From: Pseudomonadota bacterium
GTDB taxonomy: Bacteria; Pseudomonadota; Alphaproteobacteria; Reyranellales; Reyranellaceae
Assembly (NCBI GenBank): GCA_020160955.1
Contig: JAIUOX010000004.1
Location: 22,825-86,824, forward strand
Direction of reading: 5' to 3'
DNA length: 64,000 nucleotides
A program made the position numbers and the translations under genes. Under the pieces are notes generated by a model. It was not told the DNA's origin, ran no database searches, and worked only from the letters and a program-made list of their open reading frames with translations. Below are positions 1-8,590 of this stretch, piece by piece. Within the stretch, counting starts at the first letter, position 1, and each line of letters opens with the position of its first letter.

Positions 1-971
1 GCAGCCAGATCGAGAAGGTCGCCTCGACCGGCAGCCGCGTGCTGATCACCGGCCCCTCCGGCTCGGGCAAGGAAACGGTCGCCCGGCTGATTCACCAGGG
101 CTCGAAGCGGGCCGAGGGTCCGTTCGTGGTCGTCAACTGCTCGGCCCTGCCGACCGAGCGCCTCGAGCTCGAACTGTTCGGCACCGACGGCGACGGCGGC
201 GGCGACGTGCTGCGCGTCACCGGCGCCTTCGAGATGGCGCACGGCGGCACGCTGCTGCTCAAGGAAGTGTCCGACCTGCCGCTGCCGGTGCAGCGGCGGC
301 TCGCCCGCGTGCTGCAGGAGCAGTCGTTCCTGCGCGACGGCGGCAACACCAAGGTCGAGGTCGACGTGCGCGTGCTGGCGACCAGCGCCCAGCCGCTGCA
401 GGACGAGATCGCCAAGGGCACCTTCCGCGAGGAGCTCTACCATCGCCTCAACGTCGTCTCGCTGCGCGTGCCGCCGCTCAGCGAGCGCCGCGAGGACATC
501 CCGGAGGTCGCCAACGACCTGCTGCAGCGCGTCGCCGACGCCACCGGCCTGACGCCGCGGCCGATCGGCGAGGACACGCTGGCGGCGCTGCAGGGCCACG
601 ACTGGCCGGGCAACGTGCGCCAGCTGCGCAACGTCATCGAGCGCCTGCTGATCCTGGCGCCGGCCGGCGGCGGCCCGATCCGGGCCGACGTGCTGCCCAA
701 CGACGTCAGCGAGGACGCACCGTCGGTGCTGCGCTGGGAGAAGGGCGGCGAGATCATGCAGCTGCCGCTGCGCGACGCCCGCGAGGTCTTCGAGCGCGAG
801 TACCTGCTGGCCCAGGTGACGCGGTTCGGCGGCAACATCTCGCGCACCGCGACCTTCGTCGGCATGGAGCGCTCGGCGCTGCACCGCAAGTTGAAGTCGC
901 TCGGCCTGCACGGCGGCGCGACCGACGACCGTCCCGGCGGCGAGCCGGCACCGGAGATTCGAGGAGCGTAA
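1..971 (+). CDS. ntrX: NtrX-like sigma-54-type response regulator, C-terminal part (5' end outside window)
   Basis: The reading frame is open from base 3, so the receiver domain and the first part of the AAA+ domain lie outside the window. Visible are an AAA+ Walker A (GPSGSGKE), the GGTLLL strand, an arginine-rich sensor region ([11 protein letters not shown]) and a C-terminal Fis-type helix-turn-helix ([20 protein letters not shown]). NtrX is the regulator of the NtrY/NtrX nitrogen and redox sensing pair, and it commonly precedes hfq-hflX in alphaproteobacteria, as it does here. Odd points: the GAFTGA sigma-54 contact loop is absent (the region reads [12 protein letters not shown]), and the Walker B acidic pair reads LLLKEV, with Lys where Asp is usual. 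Direct sigma-54 activation is therefore doubtful. The next gene starts 3 bp downstream. Confidence 0.85.
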   Translation, partial: SQIEKVASTGSRVLITGPSGSGKETVARLIHQGSKRAEGPFVVVNCSALPTERLELELFGTDGDGGGDVLRVTGAFEMAHGGTLLLKEVSDLPLPVQRRLARVLQEQSFLRDGGNTKVEVDVRVLATSAQPLQDEIAKGTFREELYHRLNVVSLRVPPLSERREDIPEVANDLLQRVADATGLTPRPIGEDTLAALQGHDWPGNVRQLRNVIERLLILAPAGGGPIRADVLPNDVSEDAPSVLRWEKGGEIMQLPLRDAREVFEREYLLAQVTRFGGNISRTATFVGMERSALHRKLKSLGLHGGATDDRPGGEPAPEIRGA

Positions 972-974
972 GAG

Positions 975-1838
975 ATGTCGCGATTTGCCTACGTCAACGG
1001 ACGGTACGTCGAGCACCGCGAGGCCAGCGTTCACATCGAGGACCGCGGCTACCAGCTGGCGGACGGCGTCTACGAGGTGGTCGGCATCCGCGACGGCAAG
1101 CTGATCGACGAGGACCTGCACCTCGACCGGCTCGGCCGCTCGCTCAAGGAGCTGCGCATCGAGTGGCCGGTCGCGCGCGGCACCCTGTCGTTCATCATCC
1201 GCGAGCTGATGCGGCGCAACCGCCTGCGCGACGGGCTGGTCTACATGCAGGTCACGCGCGGCGTCGCCCGGCGCGACCATGCCTTTCCGACCAGGCCGGT
1301 GAAGCCGGCCCTGGTGCTGACGACCAAGTACATGAAGCGCACCGACATCGACCCGGGCGCGGGGGTCGGCGTGAAGAGCCAGCCCGACATCCGGTGGGGC
1401 CGCTGCGACATCAAGACGGTCGGGCTGCTGCCCAACGTGCTGGCCAAGCAGGCGGCGCGCGAGAGCGGCGCCTACGAGGCGTGGCTGGTCGACGGCGAGG
1501 GCAACGTCACCGAGGGCGCCTCGACCAATGCCTGGATCGTCACCGCCGACGGCGAGCTGGTGACCCGCAAGACCGACAACCACATCCTGGCCGGCATCAC
1601 CCGCCACACGCTGAAGAGCCTCGCCGACAAGCTGCAGCTCAAGCTGGTCGAGCGGCCGTTCTCGCTGGCCGAGGCGAAGAAGGCGAAGGAGGCGTTCATC
1701 ACCAGCGCCACCTCGTTCGTGACGCCGGTGGTCAGGATCGACGGCGAGGCGGTGGCCGACGGCAAGGTCGGGCCGACCGCGAAGCGCCTGCGCGAGGAGT
1801 ACATCCGCTTCGCCGAGGCGGGCGAGCCGGTGACATGA
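975..1838 (+). CDS. dat: PLP-dependent class IV aminotransferase (D-amino-acid transaminase type)
   Basis: This 287-residue protein has the fold-type IV aminotransferase pattern: an N-terminal YVNGRYV strand, the [13 protein letters not shown] region, the PLP lysine in CDIK (about residue 147) and the EGASTNAW loop. The family transaminates D-alanine/D-glutamate or branched-chain amino acids. The length and the [11 protein letters not shown] motif fit D-amino-acid transaminase, which would supply D-Glu or D-Ala for peptidoglycan, but substrate cannot be fixed by eye. It begins 3 bp after ntrX and its TGA overlaps the ATG of the following HAD gene (ATGA), so all three are probably co-transcribed. 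Confidence 0.82.
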   Translation: MSRFAYVNGRYVEHREASVHIEDRGYQLADGVYEVVGIRDGKLIDEDLHLDRLGRSLKELRIEWPVARGTLSFIIRELMRRNRLRDGLVYMQVTRGVARRDHAFPTRPVKPALVLTTKYMKRTDIDPGAGVGVKSQPDIRWGRCDIKTVGLLPNVLAKQAARESGAYEAWLVDGEGNVTEGASTNAWIVTADGELVTRKTDNHILAGITRHTLKSLADKLQLKLVERPFSLAEAKKAKEAFITSATSFVTPVVRIDGEAVADGKVGPTAKRLREEYIRFAEAGEPVT

Positions 1839-2491
1839 CGACGGCGAGGCCGGTGGCGCCGCCGCGCGCCATCCTGTTCGACTGGGACAACACGCTGGTC
1901 GATACCTGGCCGACCATCGTCGAATGCTACGAGACCACGTTCCGCGCGCTCGGACGCACGCCGTGGACCGCCGCCGAGGTCCAGGAGCGGGCGCACGGTT
2001 CGCTGCGGGAGGTCTTCCCGACACTGTTCGGGGCCGAGGCCGGCCGCGCCGAGCAGGTGTTCTATGACACTTTCCACCGCATCCACCTCGAGCGCCTCGC
2101 GGCGCTGCCGGGGGCGGCCGACCTGCTGGCCCATGTCGATGGGCTGGGCTGCTACGTCGCGGTGGTCAGCAACAAGGTTGGGGACAACTTGCGCACCGAG
2201 CTCAGCCACCTCGGCTGGGAACGCTGGGTCCGCCGCGCCGTCGGGGCCAAGGACTGTGCCCGCGACAAGCCGGCGCCCGACCCGATCTTCAAGGCGCTCG
2301 ACGGCACGGGAATTGCCCCGGACGAGACGGTCTGGATGGTTGGTGACAGCCTGGCGGACCTCCGATGCGCCCACGCGGCCGGCTGCCTGCCGGTGCTCGT
2401 CGGCGGGCCGGAGGAACTGCCGGCGTCGTTGCTGGCTCATCCACCCCGGCTGCGGGCGCGTAACTGTCACGAACTGGTGGCATTGCTTTGA
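1835..2491 (+). CDS. HAD-superfamily phosphatase (phosphoglycolate-phosphatase-like)
   Basis: A 218-residue haloacid dehalogenase-like hydrolase. Motif I is FDWDNTLVDTW with the nucleophile and acid/base aspartates, motif II is the Ser in VVSNK, motif III is the Lys in DKPAPDPI and motif IV is VGDSLADL. A helical cap lies between motifs I and II, as in the Gph/PGP subfamily. The preferred ATG overlaps the stop of the aminotransferase gene by 4 bp; a longer frame upstream is only a shadow of that gene. The substrate is not determinable. It sits between the aminotransferase and hfq. Confidence 0.8.
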   Translation: MTTARPVAPPRAILFDWDNTLVDTWPTIVECYETTFRALGRTPWTAAEVQERAHGSLREVFPTLFGAEAGRAEQVFYDTFHRIHLERLAALPGAADLLAHVDGLGCYVAVVSNKVGDNLRTELSHLGWERWVRRAVGAKDCARDKPAPDPIFKALDGTGIAPDETVWMVGDSLADLRCAHAAGCLPVLVGGPEELPASLLAHPPRLRARNCHELVALL

Positions 2492-2608
2492 CCCGTGCCG
2501 GCCCTATATTTGGTTCAACTCGGTAGCGGGTATCGACCCGTACCTTCCCAACGGCATCCGGCGGGGCCCTCCCGTCGGCGGTCGGACGCCCAGCAAGAGG
2601 CCAAGAAC

Positions 2609-2857
2609 ATGAGCGAGAAGGCACAGAACGTTCAGGACGTCTTCCTGAATCACCTGCGCAAGAACAAGACCCCCGTCACGATCTTCCTGGTGAACGGCGT
2701 GAAGCTGCAGGGGATCGTCACCTGGTTCGACAACTTCTCGGTGCTGCTGCGCCGTGACGGCCATTCGCAGCTTGTCTACAAGCACGCGATCTCGACCATC
2801 ATGCCGGTCACGCCGGTGCAGCTGTTCGACGGCGACAAGGCCGACGCAGCGGGTTGA
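2609..2857 (+). CDS. hfq: RNA-binding chaperone Hfq
   Basis: An 82-residue Sm-like protein. Sm1 is visible as [19 protein letters not shown] and Sm2 as [10 protein letters not shown], containing the YKHA motif that forms the proximal RNA-binding face. Hfq forms a hexameric ring that pairs small RNAs with mRNAs. The N-terminal [13 protein letters not shown] segment is typical. The ATG at this position was chosen because the extension to an upstream start has no Hfq similarity. The TGA is followed almost at once by the TTG of hflX, the classical hfq-hflX pair. Confidence 0.96.
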   Translation: MSEKAQNVQDVFLNHLRKNKTPVTIFLVNGVKLQGIVTWFDNFSVLLRRDGHSQLVYKHAISTIMPVTPVQLFDGDKADAAG

Positions 2858-2858
2858 T

Positions 2859-4211
2859 TTGACAGAAACGCCCGAGCCGAACCGACAGGAACGACGCCGG
2901 CGCCAGCCCAACGAGACCGCCCGGCCACGGACCGTGGCCGCGGTGCTGTGCCCGTACGAGCCCGGCAGCCGCGGCGACCGCGACCGCGACGCCAAGGTCG
3001 AGGAGGCGGTGGGCCTCGCCCGGGCGATCGATCTCGACGTGGTGCTGGCCGAGCCGGTGCCGATGCGCCGCGTGACGCCCGCCACGCTGATCGGCAAGGG
3101 CGTGGTCGAGCGCGTCAAGGAACGGGTGGCGGAGCAGGGGATCGGCCTGGTGGTGGTCGACGACCGCCTGACGCCGGTCCAGCAGCGCAACCTCGAGAAG
3201 GCCTGGGAAGCCAAGGTCATCGATCGCACCGGCCTGATCCTCGAGATCTTCGGCGCGCGCGCCCGCACCCATGAAGGCCGCCTGCAGGTCGAACTCGCCG
3301 CGCTCGACTACCAGCGCGGCCGCCTCGTGCGGTCGTGGACCCACCTCGAGCGCCAGCGCGGCGGCTTCGGCTTCCTCGGCGGCCCCGGCGAGTCGCAGAT
3401 CGAGATCGACCGCCGCCTGATCGGCGAGCGCATCGTGCGCATCAAGCGCGACCTCGAGGCGGTGCGCCGGACCCGCGCGGTCAACCGCTCGGGCCGCCGC
3501 AAGGCGCGCCTGCCGACCGTCGCCCTGGTCGGCTACACCAACGCCGGCAAGTCGACGCTGTTCAACCGGCTGTCGGGCGCCGGGGTGATGGCGAAGGACC
3601 TGCTGTTCGCCACGCTCGATCCGACCATGCGCTCGATCAAGCTGCCCAATGGCAAGGGCTGCGTGCTGTCCGACACGGTGGGTTTCGTGTCCGACCTGCC
3701 GACCCACCTCGTGGAGGCCTTCCGGGCGACCCTCGAGGAGGTGCTCGAGGCCGACCTGATCATCCACGTGCGCGACATCGCCCACCCCGACACCGAGCAG
3801 CAGCGGATCGACGTCGAGACCGTGCTGCGCGAGCTGGGCGTGATCGGCGACGAGGCGGCGGGCGAGGGGCGGCCGATCATCGAGGCCCTGAACAAGGTCG
3901 ACTCGCTGCCACCGGAAGCCCGCGAGGTCCTGCGGACCCGGGCCGATACCGGCCCCGAGCGGGCCCGCCAGTTCCCGGTCTCGGCGCTGACCGGGGACGG
4001 CGTCGACCGCCTGCTGGAGGAGATCGGCGACCGGCTTGGCCGCGGCGAGGCTCGCGAGGTCACGGTGCCGCTCAGCGACGGGGCGACCATCGCCTGGCTG
4101 TACCGCAACGGCGAGGTGCGCAGCCGCCACGACGAGGGCGAAACCGCCCACCTGACGGTCGCGCTCGATGCCGCCGCGGCGGCCCAGTTCGAGCGGCGGC
4201 TGGCGCGTTGA
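2859..4211 (+). CDS. hflX: GTPase HflX
   Basis: A 450-residue HflX. An N-terminal glycine-rich domain includes [12 protein letters not shown] and the [15 protein letters not shown] segment, followed by a G domain with G1 [10 protein letters not shown]3 DTVGF and G4 NKVD. HflX is a ribosome-associated GTPase that splits stalled or stressed 70S ribosomes. The only in-frame start close to the end of hfq is TTG at 2859, one base after the hfq stop codon, which implies translational coupling. Frames reaching further up are inside hfq and are not believable. Confidence 0.94.
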   Translation: MTETPEPNRQERRRRQPNETARPRTVAAVLCPYEPGSRGDRDRDAKVEEAVGLARAIDLDVVLAEPVPMRRVTPATLIGKGVVERVKERVAEQGIGLVVVDDRLTPVQQRNLEKAWEAKVIDRTGLILEIFGARARTHEGRLQVELAALDYQRGRLVRSWTHLERQRGGFGFLGGPGESQIEIDRRLIGERIVRIKRDLEAVRRTRAVNRSGRRKARLPTVALVGYTNAGKSTLFNRLSGAGVMAKDLLFATLDPTMRSIKLPNGKGCVLSDTVGFVSDLPTHLVEAFRATLEEVLEADLIIHVRDIAHPDTEQQRIDVETVLRELGVIGDEAAGEGRPIIEALNKVDSLPPEAREVLRTRADTGPERARQFPVSALTGDGVDRLLEEIGDRLGRGEAREVTVPLSDGATIAWLYRNGEVRSRHDEGETAHLTVALDAAAAAQFERRLAR

Positions 4212-4263
4212 CACCGGGCCACCCGGATACCTATAAGCGGCCCCTCAGGACGAAGGAAACACC

Positions 4264-4551
4264 ATGAAATTCAAGCCCTTGCACGATCGTCTGCTGGTCA
4301 AGCCGATGACCGCGGAGACCAAGACCAAGGCCGGCATCATCATTCCCGACACGGCGCAGGAAAAGCCGATGCAGGGCGAGGTCGTCGCGGTCGGCAAGGG
4401 CCGCCGCCTCGAGGACGGCCGCCTGCAGGCGCTCGACGTCAAGGTCGGCGACAAGGTGATCTACGGCAAGTGGTCGGGCACCGAGGTCAAGCTGGGCGGC
4501 ACCGACCTGGTCATCCTCAAGGAAGAGGATCTCTTCGGCATCCTTGGCTGA
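4264..4551 (+). CDS. groS: Co-chaperonin GroES (Hsp10)
   Basis: A 95-residue GroES. It has [11 protein letters not shown] at the N-terminus, the mobile-loop region [17 protein letters not shown] that contacts GroEL, and the C-terminal [13 protein letters not shown]. The usual partner groEL does not follow; the next gene is an inositol-phosphatase-like protein starting 4 bp after the stop. The 52 bp upstream of the start contain a possible AGGA ribosome site (aggacgaagg). This is a solitary groES, so either a groESL pair exists elsewhere or GroEL is unlinked. Confidence 0.95.
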   Translation: MKFKPLHDRLLVKPMTAETKTKAGIIIPDTAQEKPMQGEVVAVGKGRRLEDGRLQALDVKVGDKVIYGKWSGTEVKLGGTDLVILKEEDLFGILG

Positions 4552-4555
4552 CGCC

Positions 4556-5395
4556 ATGTTGAGGGCCGGCGATGCGGAACGGGTCGCCGAGCTGATGCGT
4601 GAAACCGCGGCGGCGGAACTGCTGCCGCGTTTCCGTTCCCTCGCCAAGGAAGACATCCGCCACAAGCGGCCGGGCGACATCGTCACGGTCGCCGACGAGG
4701 CGTCGGAGCTGCGCCTCGCGGCTGGTCTCGCGCGCATCCTGCCGGGCGTCCCGGTGGTCGGCGAGGAGGCGGTCGAGCAGGACCCCTCGCTGGTCGACCT
4801 GATCGGGCGGCCTGGCGAGAGCTGCTGGGTGGTCGACCCGCTCGACGGCACCAACAACTTCGCCCACGGCCGCGACCGCTTCGCGATGATCGTCTGCCTG
4901 GTCCGGGACGCCCGCACCGTGGGCGGCTGGATCCTCGACGTGCCGCGCGGCCACATGGCGGTGGCGCTGCGCGGGCAGGGCGTCACGCTCGATGGCACGC
5001 CGGTGCGGCGCGGCCGCCCGGAGCGGGCGCCGGTCGGCTTCATCGGCTTCAAGGTGCGCAAGGAGATCGAGCGGCAGCTGCCGGCCGACCGCCGCCGGGC
5101 GCTCGGCGGGCTGTCGACCATGAGCTGCGCCGGGGCCGAGTACCTCGAGATCCTGGCCGGCCGGGCCGACTTCAATCTCTACCGGATGACCAAGCCGTGG
5201 GATCACGCCGCCGGCGCGCTGATGCTGGCCGAGGCGGGCGGCGGGGCCGAGCGGTTCGACGGGGCGCCCTACGGGCCGTCGCAGCCGATCACCAGCGGCC
5301 TGATCGGGGCGATCCACCCGCGGACGCTGGCCGAGGTGCGGGGCTTGTTCGAGGCGGCCCGGCTGCCGCTGCTGGCGGGGCTGCTGCCCGGCTAG
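4556..5395 (+). CDS. Inositol monophosphatase family protein
   Basis: A 279-residue member of the Mg2+/Li+-dependent IMPase/FBPase fold. Motif 1 is near VGEEAVEQD, motif 2 is WVVDPLDGTNNF with the metal-binding DPLDGT, and the second metal aspartate is in KPWDHAAGALM. These enzymes cleave inositol-1-phosphate, PAP or histidinol phosphate; the sequence alone does not choose. An ATG at 4556 is preferred over a TTG at 4544 that would overlap groES. It converges with mazG, leaving 4 bp between the two stops. Confidence 0.88.
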   Translation: MLRAGDAERVAELMRETAAAELLPRFRSLAKEDIRHKRPGDIVTVADEASELRLAAGLARILPGVPVVGEEAVEQDPSLVDLIGRPGESCWVVDPLDGTNNFAHGRDRFAMIVCLVRDARTVGGWILDVPRGHMAVALRGQGVTLDGTPVRRGRPERAPVGFIGFKVRKEIERQLPADRRRALGGLSTMSCAGAEYLEILAGRADFNLYRMTKPWDHAAGALMLAEAGGGAERFDGAPYGPSQPITSGLIGAIHPRTLAEVRGLFEAARLPLLAGLLPG

Positions 5396-5399
5396 GATC

Positions 5400-6242
5400 T
5401 CAGGTCCGCGTCTTGGCTTCCTGCCAGAACGCTTCCATCTCCTCGAGGCTGGCATCGGCCGGCTTGCGGCCGGTTTCGGCCAGGCGACGCTCGATGTGGC
5501 GGAATCGCCGCTCGAACTTGTCGTTGGTCGCCCGCAGGGCCGCCTCGGGGTCGAGCTTGAGGTGTCGCGCCAGGTTGGCGACCGCGAACAGCACGTCGCC
5601 CAGCTCGTCGGTCGCGCGGGCCTGGTCGACCGTGCCGGCCGACAGCTCGGCGCGCAGTTCGCCCAGTTCTTCCTCGATCTTGTCGATCACCGGGCCGATC
5701 TCCGGCCAGTCGAAGCCGACCCGGGCGGCGCGCTTCTGCAGCTTCTCGGCGCGGACCAGCGCGGGGAGGGCGCGCGCCACCCCGTCGAGCGTCCCGGCCG
5801 GCTGGGCGGCCTCGCCCCGGGCGGCCCGTTCGGCGGCCTTGCGGGCCTCCCAGGACGCGGTCTGCTCCTCGGCGGTGTCGATCACGGCGTCGCCGAACAC
5901 GTGCGGGTGCCGGGCGACCATCTTGTCGGCGATGCCCTGGGCAACGGCGGCGAAGTCGAAGGCGCCGGCCTCGGGCGCCAGCTCCGAGGCCATCTGGGCG
6001 TGGTAGACGACCTGCAGCAGGAGGTCGCCCAGTTCCTCCTTGAGGCTGCCCAGGTCATCGCGCTCAATCGCGTCGGCGACCTCGTAGGCTTCCTCGAGCG
6101 TGTACGGCGCGATGGTCCGGAAGGTCTGGTCGATGTCCCACGGGCAGCCGTGCTCGCGGTCGCGCAGCCACGCCATGACCGCCAGCAGGCGGGTCAGCGG
6201 CTTGCGGGGCAGCGATTCGGGGGTCGGGCGTTGCTTGGCCAT
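5400..6242 (-). CDS. mazG: Nucleoside triphosphate pyrophosphohydrolase MazG
   Basis: A 280-residue MazG with two tandem all-alpha NTP pyrophosphohydrolase domains. The first contains CPWDIDQTFRT and the EExxE-type metal site in LEEAYEVADAI plus LKEELGDLLLQ; the second contains KIEEELGELRAEL and ATDELGDVLFAV. MazG hydrolyses (d)NTPs and can deplete (p)ppGpp, protecting against mis-incorporation and starvation stress. The start is the ATG just downstream of a strikingly AT-rich segment that probably holds the promoter. The end converges with the IMPase-like gene. Confidence 0.94.
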   Translation of the reverse strand: MAKQRPTPESLPRKPLTRLLAVMAWLRDREHGCPWDIDQTFRTIAPYTLEEAYEVADAIERDDLGSLKEELGDLLLQVVYHAQMASELAPEAGAFDFAAVAQGIADKMVARHPHVFGDAVIDTAEEQTASWEARKAAERAARGEAAQPAGTLDGVARALPALVRAEKLQKRAARVGFDWPEIGPVIDKIEEELGELRAELSAGTVDQARATDELGDVLFAVANLARHLKLDPEAALRATNDKFERRFRHIERRLAETGRKPADASLEEMEAFWQEAKTRT

Positions 6243-6249
6243 GGGGTCC

Positions 6250-6345
6250 GGGGAGATGTCCGATTATCGTATAATATATATTATGACAAATTCGTATGTA
6301 TTCGTATTATCAGGGTATTACCAGTTTATCTTCATGTTCTGACTA
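6250..6345. other. AT-rich intergenic patch upstream of mazG
   Basis: About 95 bases of mostly A+T in a genome that is otherwise strongly G+C. On the minus strand it offers a TTGTCA hexamer 15 bp ahead of GATAAT, suitable as a promoter for mazG. The last codons of the preceding minus-strand gene reach into it, and two imperfect copies of a ttcgtat motif are present. A similar patch lies at 6978-7048. Confidence 0.45.
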
Positions 6346-6956
6346 AGCAGTGCCATCAGCTTGATCCCGCGCGCGGCGTCGCTCGCCGGCACGCCCAGGG
6401 TCAGCAGCATGCCCTCCTTGGGCTGGCCTGGCTTCGGGATCACCAGGTCGAACACCACCCGGGCCTCGCCATCGCCCGGGCCGCGCGGCACGTTCTCGTA
6501 GACGATCAGGTACGTGCCGTCGCCCAGCCGCCGGGCCTGCGCCTTGACGCCTGGCTTGTGCGCCTGGATCGACCCGATCTTGGTCGCCGCGTAGTGCTCG
6601 GCGTCCTTGACGCCCTCGAACGGGAAATCGACCCGCCAGACGAACACCCGGTACTTCTTGTCGGCGCTCCACGCCGCGGCGCGTTCCCAGTCCTCGGTGG
6701 CCTGCCAACCCAGCGGGATCGCGAGTTCCACCCGGATCTGGCCGAAATCGATGCGGGCGAAGCCCCGCTCCTTGTCGATCGCCACGACCCGCGACGGCTG
6801 GACGTTCGGTCCGCCGGCGATCATCGGGTCGCCGCGGTGGAAGCTGGCGCCGTTGTCGTTGGTTCCGAAGTCCCGGAAGGTCAGCCCGCCGGCGTCGAGA
6901 TCGGCCGCCCGGGCGGGCATCGCCGCGACGAGCGCCAGGGCCAGCCCGGCGGCCAC
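6318..6956 (-). CDS. Uncharacterised exported protein
   Basis: A protein of about 212 residues with a hydrophobic leader ending ALVAAMPARAAD, so probably exported to the periplasm. The mature part has no domain I recognise; it is rich in beta-type segments (e.g. VELAIPLGW, YRVFVWRVDFPFEGV). The first standard start is GTG at 6956, but the codons just upstream (ESGRRAL) look like the positively charged n-region of the same signal peptide, and no ATG, GTG or TTG is found before the upstream TAG. Either a non-standard start (ATT or CTG) is used or the 5' end is damaged. AT-rich patches lie on both sides, hinting at local insertion. Confidence 0.6.
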   Translation of the reverse strand: MAAGLALALVAAMPARAADLDAGGLTFRDFGTNDNGASFHRGDPMIAGGPNVQPSRVVAIDKERGFARIDFGQIRVELAIPLGWQATEDWERAAAWSADKKYRVFVWRVDFPFEGVKDAEHYAATKIGSIQAHKPGVKAQARRLGDGTYLIVYENVPRGPGDGEARVVFDLVIPKPGQPKEGMLLTLGVPASDAARGIKLMALLSQNMKINW

Positions 6957-7043
6957 CAGGGCGCGCCGCCCGGACTCCTTTTGTCTCTCTTTATCTGATG
7001 CTTTAAGAATTGTCTATAACCCATTGTAAAGACGATACAATCG

Positions 7044-7811
7044 TCAAATGGAAATGACCAACCCGTCGTGGCACGGGTGGACGTTCGGCGGCGTCAGACG
7101 ATCGACCTCGGCATAGTCCATGTCGACGTGGAGATTGGTCAAGTAGGCTTCGCGCGGGCCGACGCGCTCGATCCACTCCAGCGCGAGGTCGAGATGGGCG
7201 TGCGTCGGGTGCTTGCGGTAGCGCATCGCGTCGACGATCAGGATCTCGCTGCCGGCCATCGCCTCGAAGGCACTGTCGCCCAGCGCCACCACGTCGTTGG
7301 CGTAGGACACCGGCCCGAAGCGGAAGCCCAGCGACGTCGCGATGCCGTGGTCCTGCACCCACGCCCGGACCGGCAGGCCGGCGGCCTCGAACGGCCCCTC
7401 CCCGATGCAGGTGTGGCGGTAGATCGGGTTGTAGAAGCCGTCCTCGGCCTGGAAGCAGTAGCCGAAGCGGTGCGACAGGATGCGGAAGGTCCGCTCGTCC
7501 GAGTAGGACTCGATCACGCCCTGGCGCAGCATGTAGGGCCGCAGGTCGTCGATGCCGTGTACCTGGTCGGCGTGCTCGTGGGTCCACATCACCGCGTCGA
7601 CGCGCTCTACGGCGGCGTCCAGCAGCTGGGCCCGGATGTCGGGCGAGGTGTCGACCAGCAGGGTCTTGCCGCGGTCCTCGACCAGCAGCGAGCAGCGGCG
7701 GCGGCGATTGCGCGGGTCCGAGGGCCGGGCGGCGCCCCACTCCGCGCCTCCCGGGCCGCCGACGCGCGGTACGCCGGCCGAGGTGCCGCAGCCGAGGATC
7801 GTCACGCGCAC
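7044..7811 (-). CDS. MBL-fold metallohydrolase (PhnP-like)
   Basis: A 255-residue metallo-beta-lactamase-fold hydrolase. It opens with VTILGCGTSAGVPR, shows the metal motif THEHADQVHGIDDL (HxHxDH type), a later Asp in IVDAMRYR and a terminal His in VHPCHDG. It resembles the PhnP/RNase Z-like phosphodiesterase branch. The GTG start overlaps the last codons of tatD, so the two are translationally coupled. This pair downstream of metG-tatD is common in alphaproteobacteria. A short perfect inverted repeat (gacgat/atcgtc) directly follows the stop and may be a weak terminator. Confidence 0.87.
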   Translation of the reverse strand: MRVTILGCGTSAGVPRVGGPGGAEWGAARPSDPRNRRRRCSLLVEDRGKTLLVDTSPDIRAQLLDAAVERVDAVMWTHEHADQVHGIDDLRPYMLRQGVIESYSDERTFRILSHRFGYCFQAEDGFYNPIYRHTCIGEGPFEAAGLPVRAWVQDHGIATSLGFRFGPVSYANDVVALGDSAFEAMAGSEILIVDAMRYRKHPTHAHLDLALEWIERVGPREAYLTNLHVDMDYAEVDRLTPPNVHPCHDGLVISI

Positions 7812-8590
7812 CGGTCGCGCTCCGCCTTGGTGAACAGCCGGAAGAAATTGTCCGTCGTGGCGGCCTCCAGCTCGGCCAGGCCGACGCCCTTCAGCTCGGC
7901 CACCTTGGCGGCGGTGTGGGCCACGTAGGCCGGCTCGTTGGTCTTGCCGCGGCGCGGCACCGGCGCCAGGTAGGGCGCGTCGGTCTCGACCAGCAGCCGG
8001 TCGAGCGGCAGGTCGCGCACGATGGTGCGCAGCGCCTCGGCGGCCTTGAAGGTCACGATGCCGGAGATCGAGATGTAGAACCCGAGCGCCAGGGCGCGCC
8101 GGGCGACCTCGGGACCGGAACTGAAGCAGTGGATCAGGCCGGTGAAGGCCCCCTTCGCGTACTCCTGCTCGAGCAGGTCGGCGGTCTCGCTGTCGGCGTC
8201 GCGGGTATGCACGATCACCGGCAGGCCGGTCTCGCGCGCCGCCGCGACATGGGTCCGGAAGCTCTCGGCCTGCTCGGCGCGCGGGCTGTGCTCGTAGAAG
8301 AAATCGAGGCCGGTCTCGCCGATGCCGACCACCTTGGGATGGCGAGTCGCCTCGACCAGCCGGTCGGGGGTGCGCTGCCCCTCCTCCTGCGCCTCGTGCG
8401 GATGCACGCCGACCGAGCACCAGACGTTGGCGTGGCGCTCGGCGATCGCCCGCACCTTGTCGAAGCGGTCGAGCCGCGTGCCGATGGTCAGCAGGCCGCC
8501 GACCCCGGCGGTGCGGGCGCGGGCCAGTACGCCCGGCTCGTCCGCCGCCAGTTCGTCGAAGTCGAGGTGGCAGTGGCTGTCGATCAGCAT
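7802..8590 (-). CDS. tatD: TatD-family metal-dependent deoxyribonuclease
   Basis: A 262-residue TatD hydrolase with the TIM-barrel amidohydrolase pattern. Metal ligands are in DSHCHLDF, a bridging Glu in GIGETGLDF, His in PVIVHTRDA and GLIHCFSS, and Asp in LLVETDAPYL. TatD enzymes are Mg2+-dependent 3'-5' exonucleases for DNA or RNA, used in repair and quality control. The ATG overlaps the metG stop (TGATG), so expression is coupled to metG. Confidence 0.94.
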   Translation of the reverse strand: MLIDSHCHLDFDELAADEPGVLARARTAGVGGLLTIGTRLDRFDKVRAIAERHANVWCSVGVHPHEAQEEGQRTPDRLVEATRHPKVVGIGETGLDFFYEHSPRAEQAESFRTHVAAARETGLPVIVHTRDADSETADLLEQEYAKGAFTGLIHCFSSGPEVARRALALGFYISISGIVTFKAAEALRTIVRDLPLDRLLVETDAPYLAPVPRRGKTNEPAYVAHTAAKVAELKGVGLAELEAATTDNFFRLFTKAERDRCA

